A DNA stretch of 64,000 nt from Pseudomonas leptonychotis. Its GTDB lineage: Bacteria; Pseudomonadota; Gammaproteobacteria; Pseudomonadales; Pseudomonadaceae. Shown piece by piece: positions 48,230 to 56,494 of this stretch. The notes under the pieces were generated by a model. The model did not search any database, was not told the DNA's origin, and saw nothing but the letters and a program-made list of their open reading frames with translations. The stretch covers positions 1,054,001 to 1,118,000 of the forward strand of contig NZ_RFLV01000001.1 of the NCBI RefSeq assembly GCF_004920405.1. Direction: 5' to 3'. Each line of letters begins with the position of its first letter. The stretch's first letter is position 1. The position numbers and the translations under genes are program-made.

Positions 48230-50026
48230 ATGTTCTGGGACTCGCTGCCCCTGCCTCTGCTCTTCGTAGCCGCCCTGCTGGTCTGGCTGCTCTACTCTTT
48301 TGTGCGCGAAAAGTGGAGCCCGGACATTGTTGCCGCTATCGCCGTGGCGGCGCTGTTGATCAGCCAATTGCTGACGCCTGCGGAAGTGCTCAGCGTATTG
48401 AGCAACTCAGCCCCGGTGACCATCGCCTGCATGTTCGTGTTATCCGCTGCACTTGAGCGCACCGGCTGCATCGACGCCCTCGGTAACTGGCTTGGCGATC
48501 TGGTCGGTACCAGCCCGATTCGCGTCCTTACCGGCCTGACGATTACCGCACTGGTGATCTCGGCCTTTTTGAATAACACCCCAGTGGTGGCCATCCTCAC
48601 GCCGGTGGCCATCTCTCTAGCCCGCCGCGCCGGCACCCTGCCATCCAAGTTACTGATTCCACTGTCTTACGCCACCATCCTCGGCGGCACGCTGACCATG
48701 ATCGGCACCTCGACCAACATCCTGGTTGACGGCGTGGCGCGTAAGGCCGGTTTAGAGCCCTTCGGCATGTTTGAAATCACCGGCGCCGGGCTGATATTGG
48801 CTGCCGCCGGCATGGCTTACCTGCTGACTATCGGCCGCCACTTATTGCCAGACCGCGAAACCCTGTCCAAGCAACTGCGCCCGGACCTGGCCCGAACGTT
48901 CATGACCGAACTGCTGGTGCCGCAAAATTCGCCGGTGATCGGCAAGACCCTGCACGAAGCCAACCTCAACGGTGGTAGCGGGCTAAAGGTGCTAAAAATC
49001 TTCCGCGACGAGCAGCAGCTCACCGAGCCCGATAACGACACCCAGCTGCTTGCTGGCGATCAGCTGGTGTTGCATGGGCAGGTCAAAGATGTGGTCGAAC
49101 TGCGCGAAAGCGGCCATCTGATTTTTAACCGCAGCGACGCGTTTGAAACCATCAGCAGCCACGACGTGATCCTCGCCGAGGCCATCGTTGGGCGTAACTC
49201 GCGCTACAGCCACCGGCCGATGCGCGACCTCGACCTCACCGCGCGCTATGGCATCGCCGTACTCGCCGTGCACCGTCAGGATGAGAATATTCAAGGCAAC
49301 CTCGATGACTTCGAGTTGCAGTTCGGTGATGTGATGCTGGTGGAAGGCACGCCGACGCAGATCAAACGCTTCGCTGATAACGGCGAACTGATCAGCCTCA
49401 ACGCCGTGCAAGAACGCGCCTTTCGCCGCGACAAGGCACCGATTGCGATTATCGCCACACTGTCTGTGATGATCCTCGCCGCATTCGGCGTGATGCCCAT
49501 CGAAGGCCTGGCGATCATCGGCGCGGTCACCGTGCTGGCCACACGCTGCCTGGACGTGGAAGACGCCTACAAAGCGGTGGACTGGAAGATTCTCAGCCTG
49601 ATCTTCGGCATGCTGGCTATCAGCATCGCCATGGATAAGGTCGGCCTGGTCAAACTGCTGGTGGAAAACACCATGACCATGATGCCGTGGGCCGGTCCGT
49701 TGCTGATGTTGTCGTTCATCTACCTGTTCACCTCGGTCCTCACCGAGATGCTCTCGAACAATGCCGTGGCTGTGCTGGTCACCCCCATCGCCATTGGCGT
49801 CGCGCAACACCTGGGCGTTGATCCGCGCGCCTTTGTGGTGGCGGTCATGTTCGCGGCCAGCGCCAGCTTCGCCACGCCGATCGGTTACCAGACCAACACC
49901 TTTGTCTACAACGCCGGCGGTTATCGCTTCACCGACTTTATGAAGGTCGGCATCCCGCTAAATATTATTCTGTGGATCGTGGCCAGCTTTGTTATCCCGT
50001 GGTTCTGGCCTCTGGTGCCGGTATAA
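48230..50026 (+). CDS. SLC13/ArsB-like permease with two RCK_C (TrkA-C) domains
   Basis: A 598-residue membrane protein. The N-terminal half has about 5-6 helices (residues 5-195), including SAFLNNTPVVAILTPVAISL and GGTLTMIGTSTNILVDG, the substrate-site loops of the divalent anion/Na+ symporter superfamily. Two regulatory TrkA-C domains follow at about 220-370. The C-terminal helices contain LTEMLSNNAVAVLVTPIAIG and ASFATPIGYQTNTFVY, the repeated half-site. Probable sodium-coupled uptake of an anion (sulfate, carboxylate), not resolvable further. ATG 48230 has AAGGA 5 nt upstream. It lies ahead of metY; a sulfur link is tempting but unproven. Confidence 0.88.
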   Translation: MFWDSLPLPLLFVAALLVWLLYSFVREKWSPDIVAAIAVAALLISQLLTPAEVLSVLSNSAPVTIACMFVLSAALERTGCIDALGNWLGDLVGTSPIRVLTGLTITALVISAFLNNTPVVAILTPVAISLARRAGTLPSKLLIPLSYATILGGTLTMIGTSTNILVDGVARKAGLEPFGMFEITGAGLILAAAGMAYLLTIGRHLLPDRETLSKQLRPDLARTFMTELLVPQNSPVIGKTLHEANLNGGSGLKVLKIFRDEQQLTEPDNDTQLLAGDQLVLHGQVKDVVELRESGHLIFNRSDAFETISSHDVILAEAIVGRNSRYSHRPMRDLDLTARYGIAVLAVHRQDENIQGNLDDFELQFGDVMLVEGTPTQIKRFADNGELISLNAVQERAFRRDKAPIAIIATLSVMILAAFGVMPIEGLAIIGAVTVLATRCLDVEDAYKAVDWKILSLIFGMLAISIAMDKVGLVKLLVENTMTMMPWAGPLLMLSFIYLFTSVLTEMLSNNAVAVLVTPIAIGVAQHLGVDPRAFVVAVMFAASASFATPIGYQTNTFVYNAGGYRFTDFMKVGIPLNIILWIVASFVIPWFWPLVPV

Positions 50027-50056
50027 GGCATAGGCTCAATCACTGGTGTTGCAAAC

Positions 50057-50097
50057 CAAGGCCCGGTTCATTGCTCAAGCGCATTGACCGGGCCTTG
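50057..50097. other. Hairpin in the permease-metY gap
   Basis: CAAGGCCCGGT (50057-50067) pairs exactly with ACCGGGCCTTG (50087-50097) around a 19-base loop. There is no clean T tract afterwards, so it is either a poor terminator of the permease gene or a leader structure of metY (start 50149). It does not show the conserved core of a SAM riboswitch. Confidence 0.5.
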
Positions 50098-50148
50098 CTG
50101 CTTTAGCCATGCTGCGTGCCTTGCTATCTGCCCTGAAGGAACGCGCGA

Positions 50149-51429
50149 ATGAAACTGGAAACCCTGGCCATCCACGCCGGTTATAGCCCTGACCCAACCA
50201 CCAAGGCGGTGGCGGTACCGATCTACCAGACCAGCTCCTTTGCCTTCGACGACACCCAGCACGGGGCAGACCTGTTTGACCTCAAGGTCGCGGGCAACAT
50301 CTATTCGCGGATCATGAACCCAACCAACGCCGTGCTCGAAGAGCGCGTAGCGGCGCTGGAAGGTGGCGTCGGCGCGCTGGCCGTGGCCTCCGGCATGGCG
50401 GCCATCACCTACGCGATTCAGACCGTGGCTGAAGTGGGCGACAATATCGTCTCGGTGGCCAAACTCTACGGTGGCACCTACAACCTGCTGGCCCACACCC
50501 TGCCGCGCTTCGGCATCCAGACCCGTTTCGCCGCCCATGACGACATCGCCGCCCTGGAAGCGTTGATCGACGACAGAACCAAGGCCGTTTTCTGCGAATC
50601 CATCGGCAACCCTGCCGGCAATATCGTTGACCTGCAAGCGCTGGCCGAGGCCGCGCACCGCCATGGCGTGCCGTTGATCGTCGATAACACCGTGGCCACG
50701 CCGATGCTCTGCCGGCCATTCGAGCACGGCGCGGATATCGTCGTGCACTCACTGACCAAATACATCGGCGGCCATGGCACCAGCATCGGCGGCATCGTCG
50801 TAGACTCCGGCAAATTCCCCTGGGCCGACAATAAAGAACGCTTTGCCCTGCTCAATACACCGGATCCGTCCTACCACGGCGTGACTTACACCGAAGCCTT
50901 CGGCCCTGCCGCTTTTATCGGCCGCTGCCGCGTGGTGCCGCTGCGCAACACTGGTGCGGCGCTGTCACCGTTCAACGCCTTCCTGATTCTGCAAGGTTTG
51001 GAAACCCTGGCGCTGCGCATGGAGCGCCATTGCGAGAACGCCCTCAAAGTAGCGCACTACCTGCACGATCATCCGCAGGTGGCCTGGGTCAAGTACGCGG
51101 GCCTGCCGGACCACCCCGAGCACGCCTTGGCGCAGAAGTATTGCGCGGGTAAGCCCGCTTCAATCCTCTCGTTCGGCATTGTCGGCGGGCAGGAGGCCGG
51201 TGCACGCTTTATCGATGCACTCCAGTTGGTGGTGCGCCTGGTGAATATCGGCGACGCCAAGTCACTGGCCTGCCACCCGGCCTCGACCACCCACCGTCAG
51301 CTCAATGATGAGGAGCTGGAGCGCGCCGGCGTGCCGCGTGACATGGTGCGCTTATCGATCGGCATCGAGCATTGTGACGACATTCTCGCCGACCTCAGCC
51401 AGGCGCTACAGGCGGCGCAAATTATCTAA
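50149..51429 (+). CDS. metY: O-acetylhomoserine sulfhydrylase / homocysteine synthase MetY
   Basis: A 426-residue PLP enzyme of the Cys/Met metabolism family. It makes homocysteine from an O-acylhomoserine and sulfide. TLAIHAGYSPDPTTKAVAVP at the N-terminus and YSRIMNPTNAVLEERVAALE near residue 60 are characteristic, and VHSLTKYIGGHGTSIGG (about 199-215) holds the PLP Lys. DAKSLACHPASTTHRQL and VRLSIGIEHCDDILADL lie near the C-terminus. AAGGA lies 8 nt before the ATG. Full length; same gene as PA5025 by position. Confidence 0.95.
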   Translation: MKLETLAIHAGYSPDPTTKAVAVPIYQTSSFAFDDTQHGADLFDLKVAGNIYSRIMNPTNAVLEERVAALEGGVGALAVASGMAAITYAIQTVAEVGDNIVSVAKLYGGTYNLLAHTLPRFGIQTRFAAHDDIAALEALIDDRTKAVFCESIGNPAGNIVDLQALAEAAHRHGVPLIVDNTVATPMLCRPFEHGADIVVHSLTKYIGGHGTSIGGIVVDSGKFPWADNKERFALLNTPDPSYHGVTYTEAFGPAAFIGRCRVVPLRNTGAALSPFNAFLILQGLETLALRMERHCENALKVAHYLHDHPQVAWVKYAGLPDHPEHALAQKYCAGKPASILSFGIVGGQEAGARFIDALQLVVRLVNIGDAKSLACHPASTTHRQLNDEELERAGVPRDMVRLSIGIEHCDDILADLSQALQAAQII

Positions 51430-51499
51430 GCGGGCACGGCGCACTTGATATCTGCGCCCGCGACTCCAGATAAGGACTATCCCGAATCTGGAGTCGCCC

Positions 51500-51934
51500 G
51501 TGCCCAATCCTCTGCTGATCCCCTGCCCCCAATGCAACGGCCTCAATCGCATTCCTGCTGAGCGCCTGAGCGATGCCCCACGCTGCGGCCGCTGCAAGGC
51601 TGAGGTGCTGCCCAGCACACCCTTCGAGCTGACCCAGGCCAGCTTCGACGCGCAGAACAAAGGCGATTTACCGCTGCTGATCGATGTATGGGCCAGCTGG
51701 TGCGGCCCGTGCCGCAGCTTTGCGCCGATTTACGAGCAAGCCGCCAAGCAATTACAGGGGCACTGCCGCCTAAGCAAGCTGGACAGCGAAGCCAATCCGC
51801 AGCTCTCCGCCGAAATGGGCATTCGCTCGATCCCCAGCCTGATCCTACTCAAGGGCGGGGTGGAAGTCGCCCGCCAGAGCGGCGCCTTACCCTTGCCGCA
51901 ATTACTGGGATGGCTGCGTCAGCAGGGTATCTGA
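51500..51934 (+). CDS. trxC: Thioredoxin TrxC (zinc-binding thioredoxin 2)
   Basis: A 144-residue thioredoxin with an N-terminal zinc ribbon: CPQCN near residue 9 and CGRCK near 31. The thioredoxin domain has the redox motif WASWCGPCRSF at about 65-75 and the cis-Pro loop IRSIPSLILLKGG. It reduces protein disulphides and acts in oxidative stress. The start is GTG 51500 with GGAG 6 nt upstream. It stands 70 nt behind metY on the same strand. Confidence 0.94.
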   Translation: MPNPLLIPCPQCNGLNRIPAERLSDAPRCGRCKAEVLPSTPFELTQASFDAQNKGDLPLLIDVWASWCGPCRSFAPIYEQAAKQLQGHCRLSKLDSEANPQLSAEMGIRSIPSLILLKGGVEVARQSGALPLPQLLGWLRQQGI

Positions 51935-52039
51935 CCGCTTGATTTGAGCGAATCGGTCAATCTCGCGGCGGCTTAGGGTCATTACCCCCGCACCCACCAC
52001 GCTTTAGGCTGGTTCCATAACCACCCATGGAGCCCAACA

Positions 52040-52483
52040 ATGCACATGCCTCTAGCGCTGGTGCGCCAGCTTACTGAAGAACAGATCGCCTTCGTTAAAC
52101 GCAGCGGTCTCAAAGCCGAGGTGTTGGAAATAGGCCATGTGCGCTTGCTGATGCCGATCGCCGATAACCAGAACCATATCGGCAGCATGTATGCCGGCGC
52201 ATTGTTCACCCTGGCAGAAATCCCCGGCGGTGCGCTGTTTCTCACCAGCTTCGACGCACAGCGCTTCTACCCCATCATTAAGGAAATGAACCTGCGCTTT
52301 CGCCGCCCGGCCACCGGTGATATTCGCGTCGAGGCGCGCCTTGGCGCTGAGCAAATTCAGCGCCTGCAAAAGCAGGCAACAGAAGAAGGCAAGGCCGAAT
52401 ACGTTTTAGAGTTGCAGCTGACCGATGACAGTGGTGAAGTAGTGGTCGAGAGTCGTGGCTTGTACCAATTACGTGCCCGCTGA
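52040..52483 (+). CDS. Hotdog-fold thioesterase-like protein (YiiD C-terminal type)
   Basis: A 147-residue single hotdog domain. HIGSMYAGALFTLAEIPGGA (about 53-72) is the central helix with the usual substrate-side residues. PIIKEMNLRFRRPATGDIRV and GEVVVESRGLYQLRA form the sheet edges. It resembles the thioesterase part of YiiD-like proteins, acting on acyl-CoA or acyl-ACP; the real substrate is unknown. GGAG lies 7 nt before ATG 52040; the next ATG two codons on is also possible. Confidence 0.75.
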   Translation: MHMPLALVRQLTEEQIAFVKRSGLKAEVLEIGHVRLLMPIADNQNHIGSMYAGALFTLAEIPGGALFLTSFDAQRFYPIIKEMNLRFRRPATGDIRVEARLGAEQIQRLQKQATEEGKAEYVLELQLTDDSGEVVVESRGLYQLRAR

Positions 52484-52492
52484 CGCCTGACC

Positions 52493-52506
52493 TTGCCCTA
52501 GGTCAA
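52493..52506 (+). promoter_or_regulatory. Probable Anr (FNR-type) box upstream of the universal stress gene
   Basis: TTGCCCTAGGTCAA matches TTGAT-N4-ATCAA at 7 of 10 positions, keeping the TTG and TCAA ends. An AT-rich CAATAA at 52531-52536 stands where a -10 hexamer would fall for a box centred near -41.5. Oxygen-limited activation of the downstream gene by Anr fits what is known for Pseudomonas universal stress proteins. Confidence 0.5.
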
Positions 52507-52571
52507 AAGTCCGGCTATGACTCGAGGTCACAATAAATGTGCCGACATGCATCGGCAGGAGAACGCCGCCC

Positions 52572-53372
52572 ATGCCCCGTCATATTCTTATTGCCCACGA
52601 CCTGCGCGACACCGCTGACATGGCATTGTGCCGCGCCGCGCAACTGGCCAAGCAGTTCAATGCAAAACTGACCATCCTGCATGTACTCGACCCGAGCAAA
52701 AGCAGCCAGGAGCATGAGCAGGCCAAGCAGGCCCTGGATCGCAGCTTGACCCAGTACGCCCCGCCCGGCAGCCAACTGCTGATACGCACAGGCATTAAAC
52801 CTTCGGAAACGGTGCTGCAGCAGCTCAACGCACTGGGTTGCGATCTACTGGTACTTGGCGGCCATCATCAACGCCACGATTTTTTCTCCGGCACCAGCCT
52901 CGACCGCATCGCCCGAAACTGTCCGGTGCCGTTGCTGCTGGTGGCGCGCAATGACTTCCGTCCTTACGAACGCGCCCTGGCGGCTATCGACTTCTCGCTC
53001 TGTGCCTGCAGCGCCCTGGGCCAGGCCTATCGCCTGCTGCCAGAGAGCGCCGACCTGCATGCCTTGCATGTATTCGAGCCAAACAAGGGCACACCCAAGC
53101 AGGTTGAAGCGCAGCTGACCACGCAAAAAGCCCTGATTAGCCAGCTGCTTGAGGATGAAGCGCAGAATCTACCGGCAACGGGCCCAAGCCTGAGCCACTC
53201 GGTGCAGCAAGGCGGCATTCTGCGCTGCCTGCAAGCCCATCTGAAAAGCACCCAGACCGAACTGCTGGTACTCGGCAGTCACGGCCGTAGCGCGCTGTCG
53301 CAAGCATTGCTGGGTAGCTTGGCGCAGCACTTCCTGCACAAGGCGCCTTGCGACATTTACGTCGTCCGTTAG
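52572..53372 (+). CDS. Tandem-domain universal stress protein
   Basis: A 266-residue protein of two UspA domains (about 1-140 and 145-266). RHILIAHDLRDTADMALCRA starts the first. The second ends with LLVLGSHGRSALSQALLGSLAQHFL, the Gly-rich nucleotide-binding G-x2-G-x9-G(S) signature; the first has LLVLGGHHQRHDFFSGTSL. Such proteins support survival under energy stress or low oxygen. ATG 52572 has AGGAG about 9 nt upstream; a possible upstream start is not supported. It corresponds by position to PA5027. Confidence 0.9.
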   Translation: MPRHILIAHDLRDTADMALCRAAQLAKQFNAKLTILHVLDPSKSSQEHEQAKQALDRSLTQYAPPGSQLLIRTGIKPSETVLQQLNALGCDLLVLGGHHQRHDFFSGTSLDRIARNCPVPLLLVARNDFRPYERALAAIDFSLCACSALGQAYRLLPESADLHALHVFEPNKGTPKQVEAQLTTQKALISQLLEDEAQNLPATGPSLSHSVQQGGILRCLQAHLKSTQTELLVLGSHGRSALSQALLGSLAQHFLHKAPCDIYVVR

Positions 53373-53375
53373 GAG

Positions 53376-53428
53376 CAGGCTTACGATCTGCTGCGCGTCG
53401 GCCCTGCTGCGTTGAAAGCAGGCTCGGA
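53376..53428 (+). repeat. Palindromic interspersed repeat, half copy
   Basis: The left part of the element seen at 42038: TTACGATCTGCTGCGCGTCG matches it exactly, followed by GCCCTGCTGCGTTGAAAGCAG. The right arm is missing; a bidirectional terminator takes its place from 53439. Confidence 0.7.
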
Positions 53429-53438
53429 ACCAGCGGAC

Positions 53439-53466
53439 AAAAAAAGCTGCCTAGGCAGCTTTTTTG
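53439..53466. terminator. Bidirectional terminator between usp and parA-like gene
   Basis: A run of A (53439-53445), AGCTGCC, TA, GGCAGCT and a run of T to 53465 form a perfect palindrome with T tracts for both strands. It separates two convergent genes, ending both. Confidence 0.92.
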
Positions 53467-53480
53467 TTTTCAGCATCGAT

Positions 53481-54254
53481 TCAGTCGGCACTATTCAGCA
53501 GGTCATGCAGCTCAACAAACTGCTGGGTCAGCTTGTGGCTGCGGTCCAGGTAGATCAGCGGCATGCAGGCCTGGTGCGATTCACGCATTTTCACTGAACT
53601 CATCAGGTTGACCGGCAACACCGGCAGCCCTTCTGCGATCAGCTCATCAAGCAGCTGCTGCGGCAAGGTGGCGCGCGGCTGGAACTGGTTGACCACGATG
53701 CCTTCGACTTCCAGGCCTTCGTTGTGGTCTTCCTTGAGCTCGTCGATCTCACGCAGCAGGCCGTACAGCGCCTGGCGCGAAAAACTGTCGCAGTCGAACG
53801 GGATCAGCACGCGGTCAGCGGCGATCAAGGCCGACACGGTGTAAAAGTTCAATGCCGGCGGGGTGTCCAGGTAGATGCGGTCGTAATCTTCGCCAAGGTC
53901 TTCGAGCAGTTTGCGCAGCTTGTTGATCTTGTGCTTTTGCTCAAGCTTGGGCTGCAGGTCGGCCAACTCGGCGGTGGCAGTGACCACGTGGAGGTTGTCG
54001 AACGGCGTTTCGTAGATATCCACACTGCCTTTTTTACCGAACGGCGTGGACGACAGCGTGCCCTTGAAGAATTCGGCGATACCCATGGGAATGTCCTCGC
54101 CGGTCAAGCCGGTGAGGTAATGGGTCGAGTTGGCCTGGGCGTCCAGGTCGATCAGTAGGGTGCGATAGCCCTGGGAAGCGCTGACCGCGGCCAGGTTGCA
54201 GGCAATGCTGGATTTACCCACCCCGCCCTTCTGATTGAAGATCACGCGCCGCAT
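53481..54254 (-). CDS. Orphan ParA-family ATPase
   Basis: A 257-residue ParA/MinD-type ATPase. [20 protein letters not shown] at the N-terminus holds the deviant Walker A (KGGVGKS). [15 protein letters not shown] is the A' box, and [14 protein letters not shown] is Walker B. No parB lies beside it, and the main chromosomal parAB of Pseudomonas is elsewhere, so it probably positions some other cargo. It corresponds by position to PA5028. ATG 54254 has GGAGGGAG 4-8 nt upstream; the longer open frame upstream is not homologous. It is divergent from the aryl polyene operon. Confidence 0.9.
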   Translation of the reverse strand: MRRVIFNQKGGVGKSSIACNLAAVSASQGYRTLLIDLDAQANSTHYLTGLTGEDIPMGIAEFFKGTLSSTPFGKKGSVDIYETPFDNLHVVTATAELADLQPKLEQKHKINKLRKLLEDLGEDYDRIYLDTPPALNFYTVSALIAADRVLIPFDCDSFSRQALYGLLREIDELKEDHNEGLEVEGIVVNQFQPRATLPQQLLDELIAEGLPVLPVNLMSSVKMRESHQACMPLIYLDRSHKLTQQFVELHDLLNSAD

Positions 54255-54378
54255 AAAACTCCCTCCTGAATCCCACATAAGCCCCGAAACGGGCTTGGAT
54301 TCTATGCAAAGTACGTGACAAGGGCGAGATTTTCGGCAAATGGGTGGCCACCTCTGGTCAGAACGGCAGGCTGCGGAT

Positions 54379-54407
54379 TTGCGCACGACCCGCGCGGTCT
54401 GGATAAT
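54379..54407 (+). promoter_or_regulatory. Possible sigma-70 promoter of the aryl polyene operon
   Basis: TTGCGC (54379-54384), 17 bases, GATAAT (54402-54407). Spacing is ideal and both hexamers are fair. It lies 76 bases before the first gene of the operon and in the divergent gap with the ParA-like gene. Confidence 0.4.
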
Positions 54408-54482
54408 GCCAGCACTTCGCCACTCCTGCTGCCAAGCCTACGCTGGTTGCGGCTGGCGGCAGCCGACACGGACGCCCACCGC

Positions 54483-55199
54483 GTGACATATTTCAGGATC
54501 GAACAATGGCGTGCCTGGGCCCCTGGCCTGGACAGCACGGCTGACTGGTGCGCCTGGCATCAGGCACCGGCGCGCCTGGTGGATGCGGGCGAACAGCCGG
54601 ATGTCAGTGTGCTCCCGGCCATGCAACGCAGGCGTTTGAGCCGTCTGGCGCGGATGGCCTTCCACGTTGCCTGGCCGCTGGCCGAGGCGCACCCGCAATT
54701 GCCCATGGTGTTCGCCAGTCGCCACGGCGAAACCCCGCGCACCCTGACCATCCTCAATGACCTGGCCCATGACGAGCCGCTGTCGCCCACTCAATTCAGC
54801 CTCTCGGTGCATAACGCGATCATCGGCCTGTGGTCGATCCAGCGCGGTGATCACAGCGAAATGACCGCCCTGGCTGGCGCGCATGATGGTTTGGAAAACG
54901 CCGTACTGGAGGCCTGCGGCATGCTCCATGACGGCGCGCCTGCGGTGCTGCTGGTGATTGCCGAAGAAACCCCGCCCGAGCTTTACAGGCCTTTTATCGA
55001 TGACGTGCCGTTTCCCTATGCTGTTGGCCTGCTGCTGACGCCCGGTGATGACTGGCAGCTGCAATTGAGACGCGCCAACGGCGCCCGCAGCGAATGGCCC
55101 CACGCCCTCAACCTGGTGCGCGCATTGTGCAGCAACCAGCCGACCCTGCAGCACCACTGGAAGAGCCGACAATGGACCTGGTCACGCAACAAGGCCTGA
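54483..55199 (+). CDS. Beta-ketoacyl synthase-like chain length factor (aryl polyene)
   Basis: A 238-residue ketosynthase-like protein. It begins with the family's YFRIEQWRAWAPGL and continues with MQRRRLSRLARMAFHVAWPL and FSLSVHNAIIGLWSIQRGDH. The short length and the lack of a clear active-site Cys in the usual nucleophile elbow fit a partner subunit that pairs with a full ketosynthase and sets polyene length. GTG 54483 is chosen because the resemblance starts there; 56 further codons upstream are open but unlike the family and would overlap the promoter region. It is the first gene of the operon and overlaps the next by 28 nt. Confidence 0.85.
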   Translation: MTYFRIEQWRAWAPGLDSTADWCAWHQAPARLVDAGEQPDVSVLPAMQRRRLSRLARMAFHVAWPLAEAHPQLPMVFASRHGETPRTLTILNDLAHDEPLSPTQFSLSVHNAIIGLWSIQRGDHSEMTALAGAHDGLENAVLEACGMLHDGAPAVLLVIAEETPPELYRPFIDDVPFPYAVGLLLTPGDDWQLQLRRANGARSEWPHALNLVRALCSNQPTLQHHWKSRQWTWSRNKA

Positions 55200-55987
55200 G
55201 CCGGTACAGCGCGCCCTATTGGTGGCGCCTGATTGCCACAGCCCTGAGCTTCAGCCTGTTCGGTATCGGCGGCGTGCTGCTGCGCGTGCTGATCTTCCCG
55301 CTGCTCGCTCTGCTGCCAGGCGATGCCCTGAGCCGGCGTACCCGCGCCCGCGCGGTGGTCAGCAAAACCTTCTATCTGTTCGTGCAGTTTATGTACCGCA
55401 GCGGCGTGCTGACCTACGAGGTCGAGGGGATCGAACGCCTCGGCCGCCCCGGCCAGATGGTGATTGCCAATCACCCCTCGCTGATCGACGTGGTGGTGCT
55501 GATCGCCTTTATTCGCAACGCCAATTGCGTGGTCAAACAAAGCCTGTGGGACAACCCGAGCATGCGCGGGCCACTGCGCGCAGCACACTACATCAGCAAC
55601 AGCGGCAGCATGGACATGCTCGACGAGGCGGCCGGCGCCCTACAAGGCGGCCAAACCCTGGTGATTTTCCCCGAGGGCACGCGCACCACCCCCGGGCAAA
55701 ACCCTGAGTTTCATCGCGGCGCCTCGGCTATTGCCCTGCGTGGTGCGCGCATCGTCACCCCAGTGGTGATCAGCGTCAGTCCCACCACCCTGACCAAGGC
55801 CGAGCCTTGGTACAGCATTCCGTCGCGCCGTTTTCACTTTCGTTTGCGCGTAGGCGAGGATATTGACCCTCAACAGTTCAATGCCATGGGGCCGCCGCCA
55901 ATTGCCTCACGCAAACTCAACGATTTTCTGCATCAACACTTTATTAAGGAGCTCGCTAAAGATGAGCGATTTACAACTAGAGATTAA
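55172..55987 (+). CDS. Acyltransferase of the PlsC family (aryl polyene)
   Basis: A 271-residue membrane-associated acyltransferase. One or two hydrophobic segments lie at about 20-55. VIANHPSLIDVVVLIAF carries the catalytic H-x4-D, and LVIFPEGTRTTPGQ is the glycerol-phosphate-type acceptor loop. Such genes accompany aryl polyene clusters and are thought to build the lipid anchor. It starts at ATG 55172 inside the preceding gene. Its tail overlaps the first ACP gene by 26 nt. Confidence 0.88.
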   Translation: MDLVTQQGLSRYSAPYWWRLIATALSFSLFGIGGVLLRVLIFPLLALLPGDALSRRTRARAVVSKTFYLFVQFMYRSGVLTYEVEGIERLGRPGQMVIANHPSLIDVVVLIAFIRNANCVVKQSLWDNPSMRGPLRAAHYISNSGSMDMLDEAAGALQGGQTLVIFPEGTRTTPGQNPEFHRGASAIALRGARIVTPVVISVSPTTLTKAEPWYSIPSRRFHFRLRVGEDIDPQQFNAMGPPPIASRKLNDFLHQHFIKELAKDERFTTRD

Positions 55988-56222
55988 GAACCTGATCATC
56001 GATGCCCTGGGCCTTGAAGACATGGCAGCCGAAGACATTGCCGCCGACCTGACCCTGTTCGGCGAAGGCCTGGGCCTGGACTCGGTAGATGCCCTGGAGC
56101 TCGGTTTGGCCATCCAGAAACGCTTCGGCATCAAGATCGACGCCGAAGCCAAAGACACCCGCAAGCACTTTGCCAACGTAGCCAGCCTGGCGGCATTCGT
56201 GTCATCGCAACAGACCGCCTGA
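55962..56222 (+). CDS. Acyl carrier protein 1 (aryl polyene)
   Basis: An 86-residue ACP. LFGEGLGLDSVDALELGLAI has the DSVD phosphopantetheine site at Ser about 40. It carries the growing polyene chain. The start is ATG 55962 within the end of the acyltransferase gene, with AAGGAG about 11 nt upstream. Typical of these clusters, it is paired with a second ACP 11 nt downstream. Confidence 0.92.
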   Translation: MSDLQLEIKNLIIDALGLEDMAAEDIAADLTLFGEGLGLDSVDALELGLAIQKRFGIKIDAEAKDTRKHFANVASLAAFVSSQQTA

Positions 56223-56233
56223 GGAAGCCACCG

Positions 56234-56494
56234 ATGCAAACCCGTGAAGAGATTTTCATCACCCTGCGCGACGCTCTGGTTGAGCTGTTCGAACTGGATG
56301 CTGAGCGCGTTACGCCACAAGCCAACCTCTATCAGGACCTTGAGATCGATAGCATTGACGCCGTGGACCTGATCGACCATATCAAACGCCAAACCGGCAA
56401 AAAGCTCGCGGCCGAAGAGTTCAAGGCCGTGCGCACCGTCGGTGACGTGGTCGAGGCGGTGCTGCAGCTGGTCAACGCCCCAGCCAGCGAATAA
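56234..56494 (+). CDS. Acyl carrier protein 2 (aryl polyene)
   Basis: An 86-residue ACP with the phosphopantetheine Ser in DLEIDSIDAVDLIDHIKR (about residue 40). It differs clearly from ACP 1 and may carry the aromatic starter or the extender. GAGGA lies 8 nt before the ATG. Its last base overlaps the start of the next gene (TAATG). Confidence 0.92.
   Translation: MQTREEIFITLRDALVELFELDAERVTPQANLYQDLEIDSIDAVDLIDHIKRQTGKKLAAEEFKAVRTVGDVVEAVLQLVNAPASE

Noticed and set aside
50030..50148. SAM riboswitch before metY
   Set aside because: Only one simple hairpin is present; the multi-stem core with its conserved GA-rich loops is not visible.
54315..54482. N-terminal extension of the chain length factor
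   Set aside because: The upstream 56 codons do not resemble the family and contain the candidate promoter; GTG 54483 gives the normal start.
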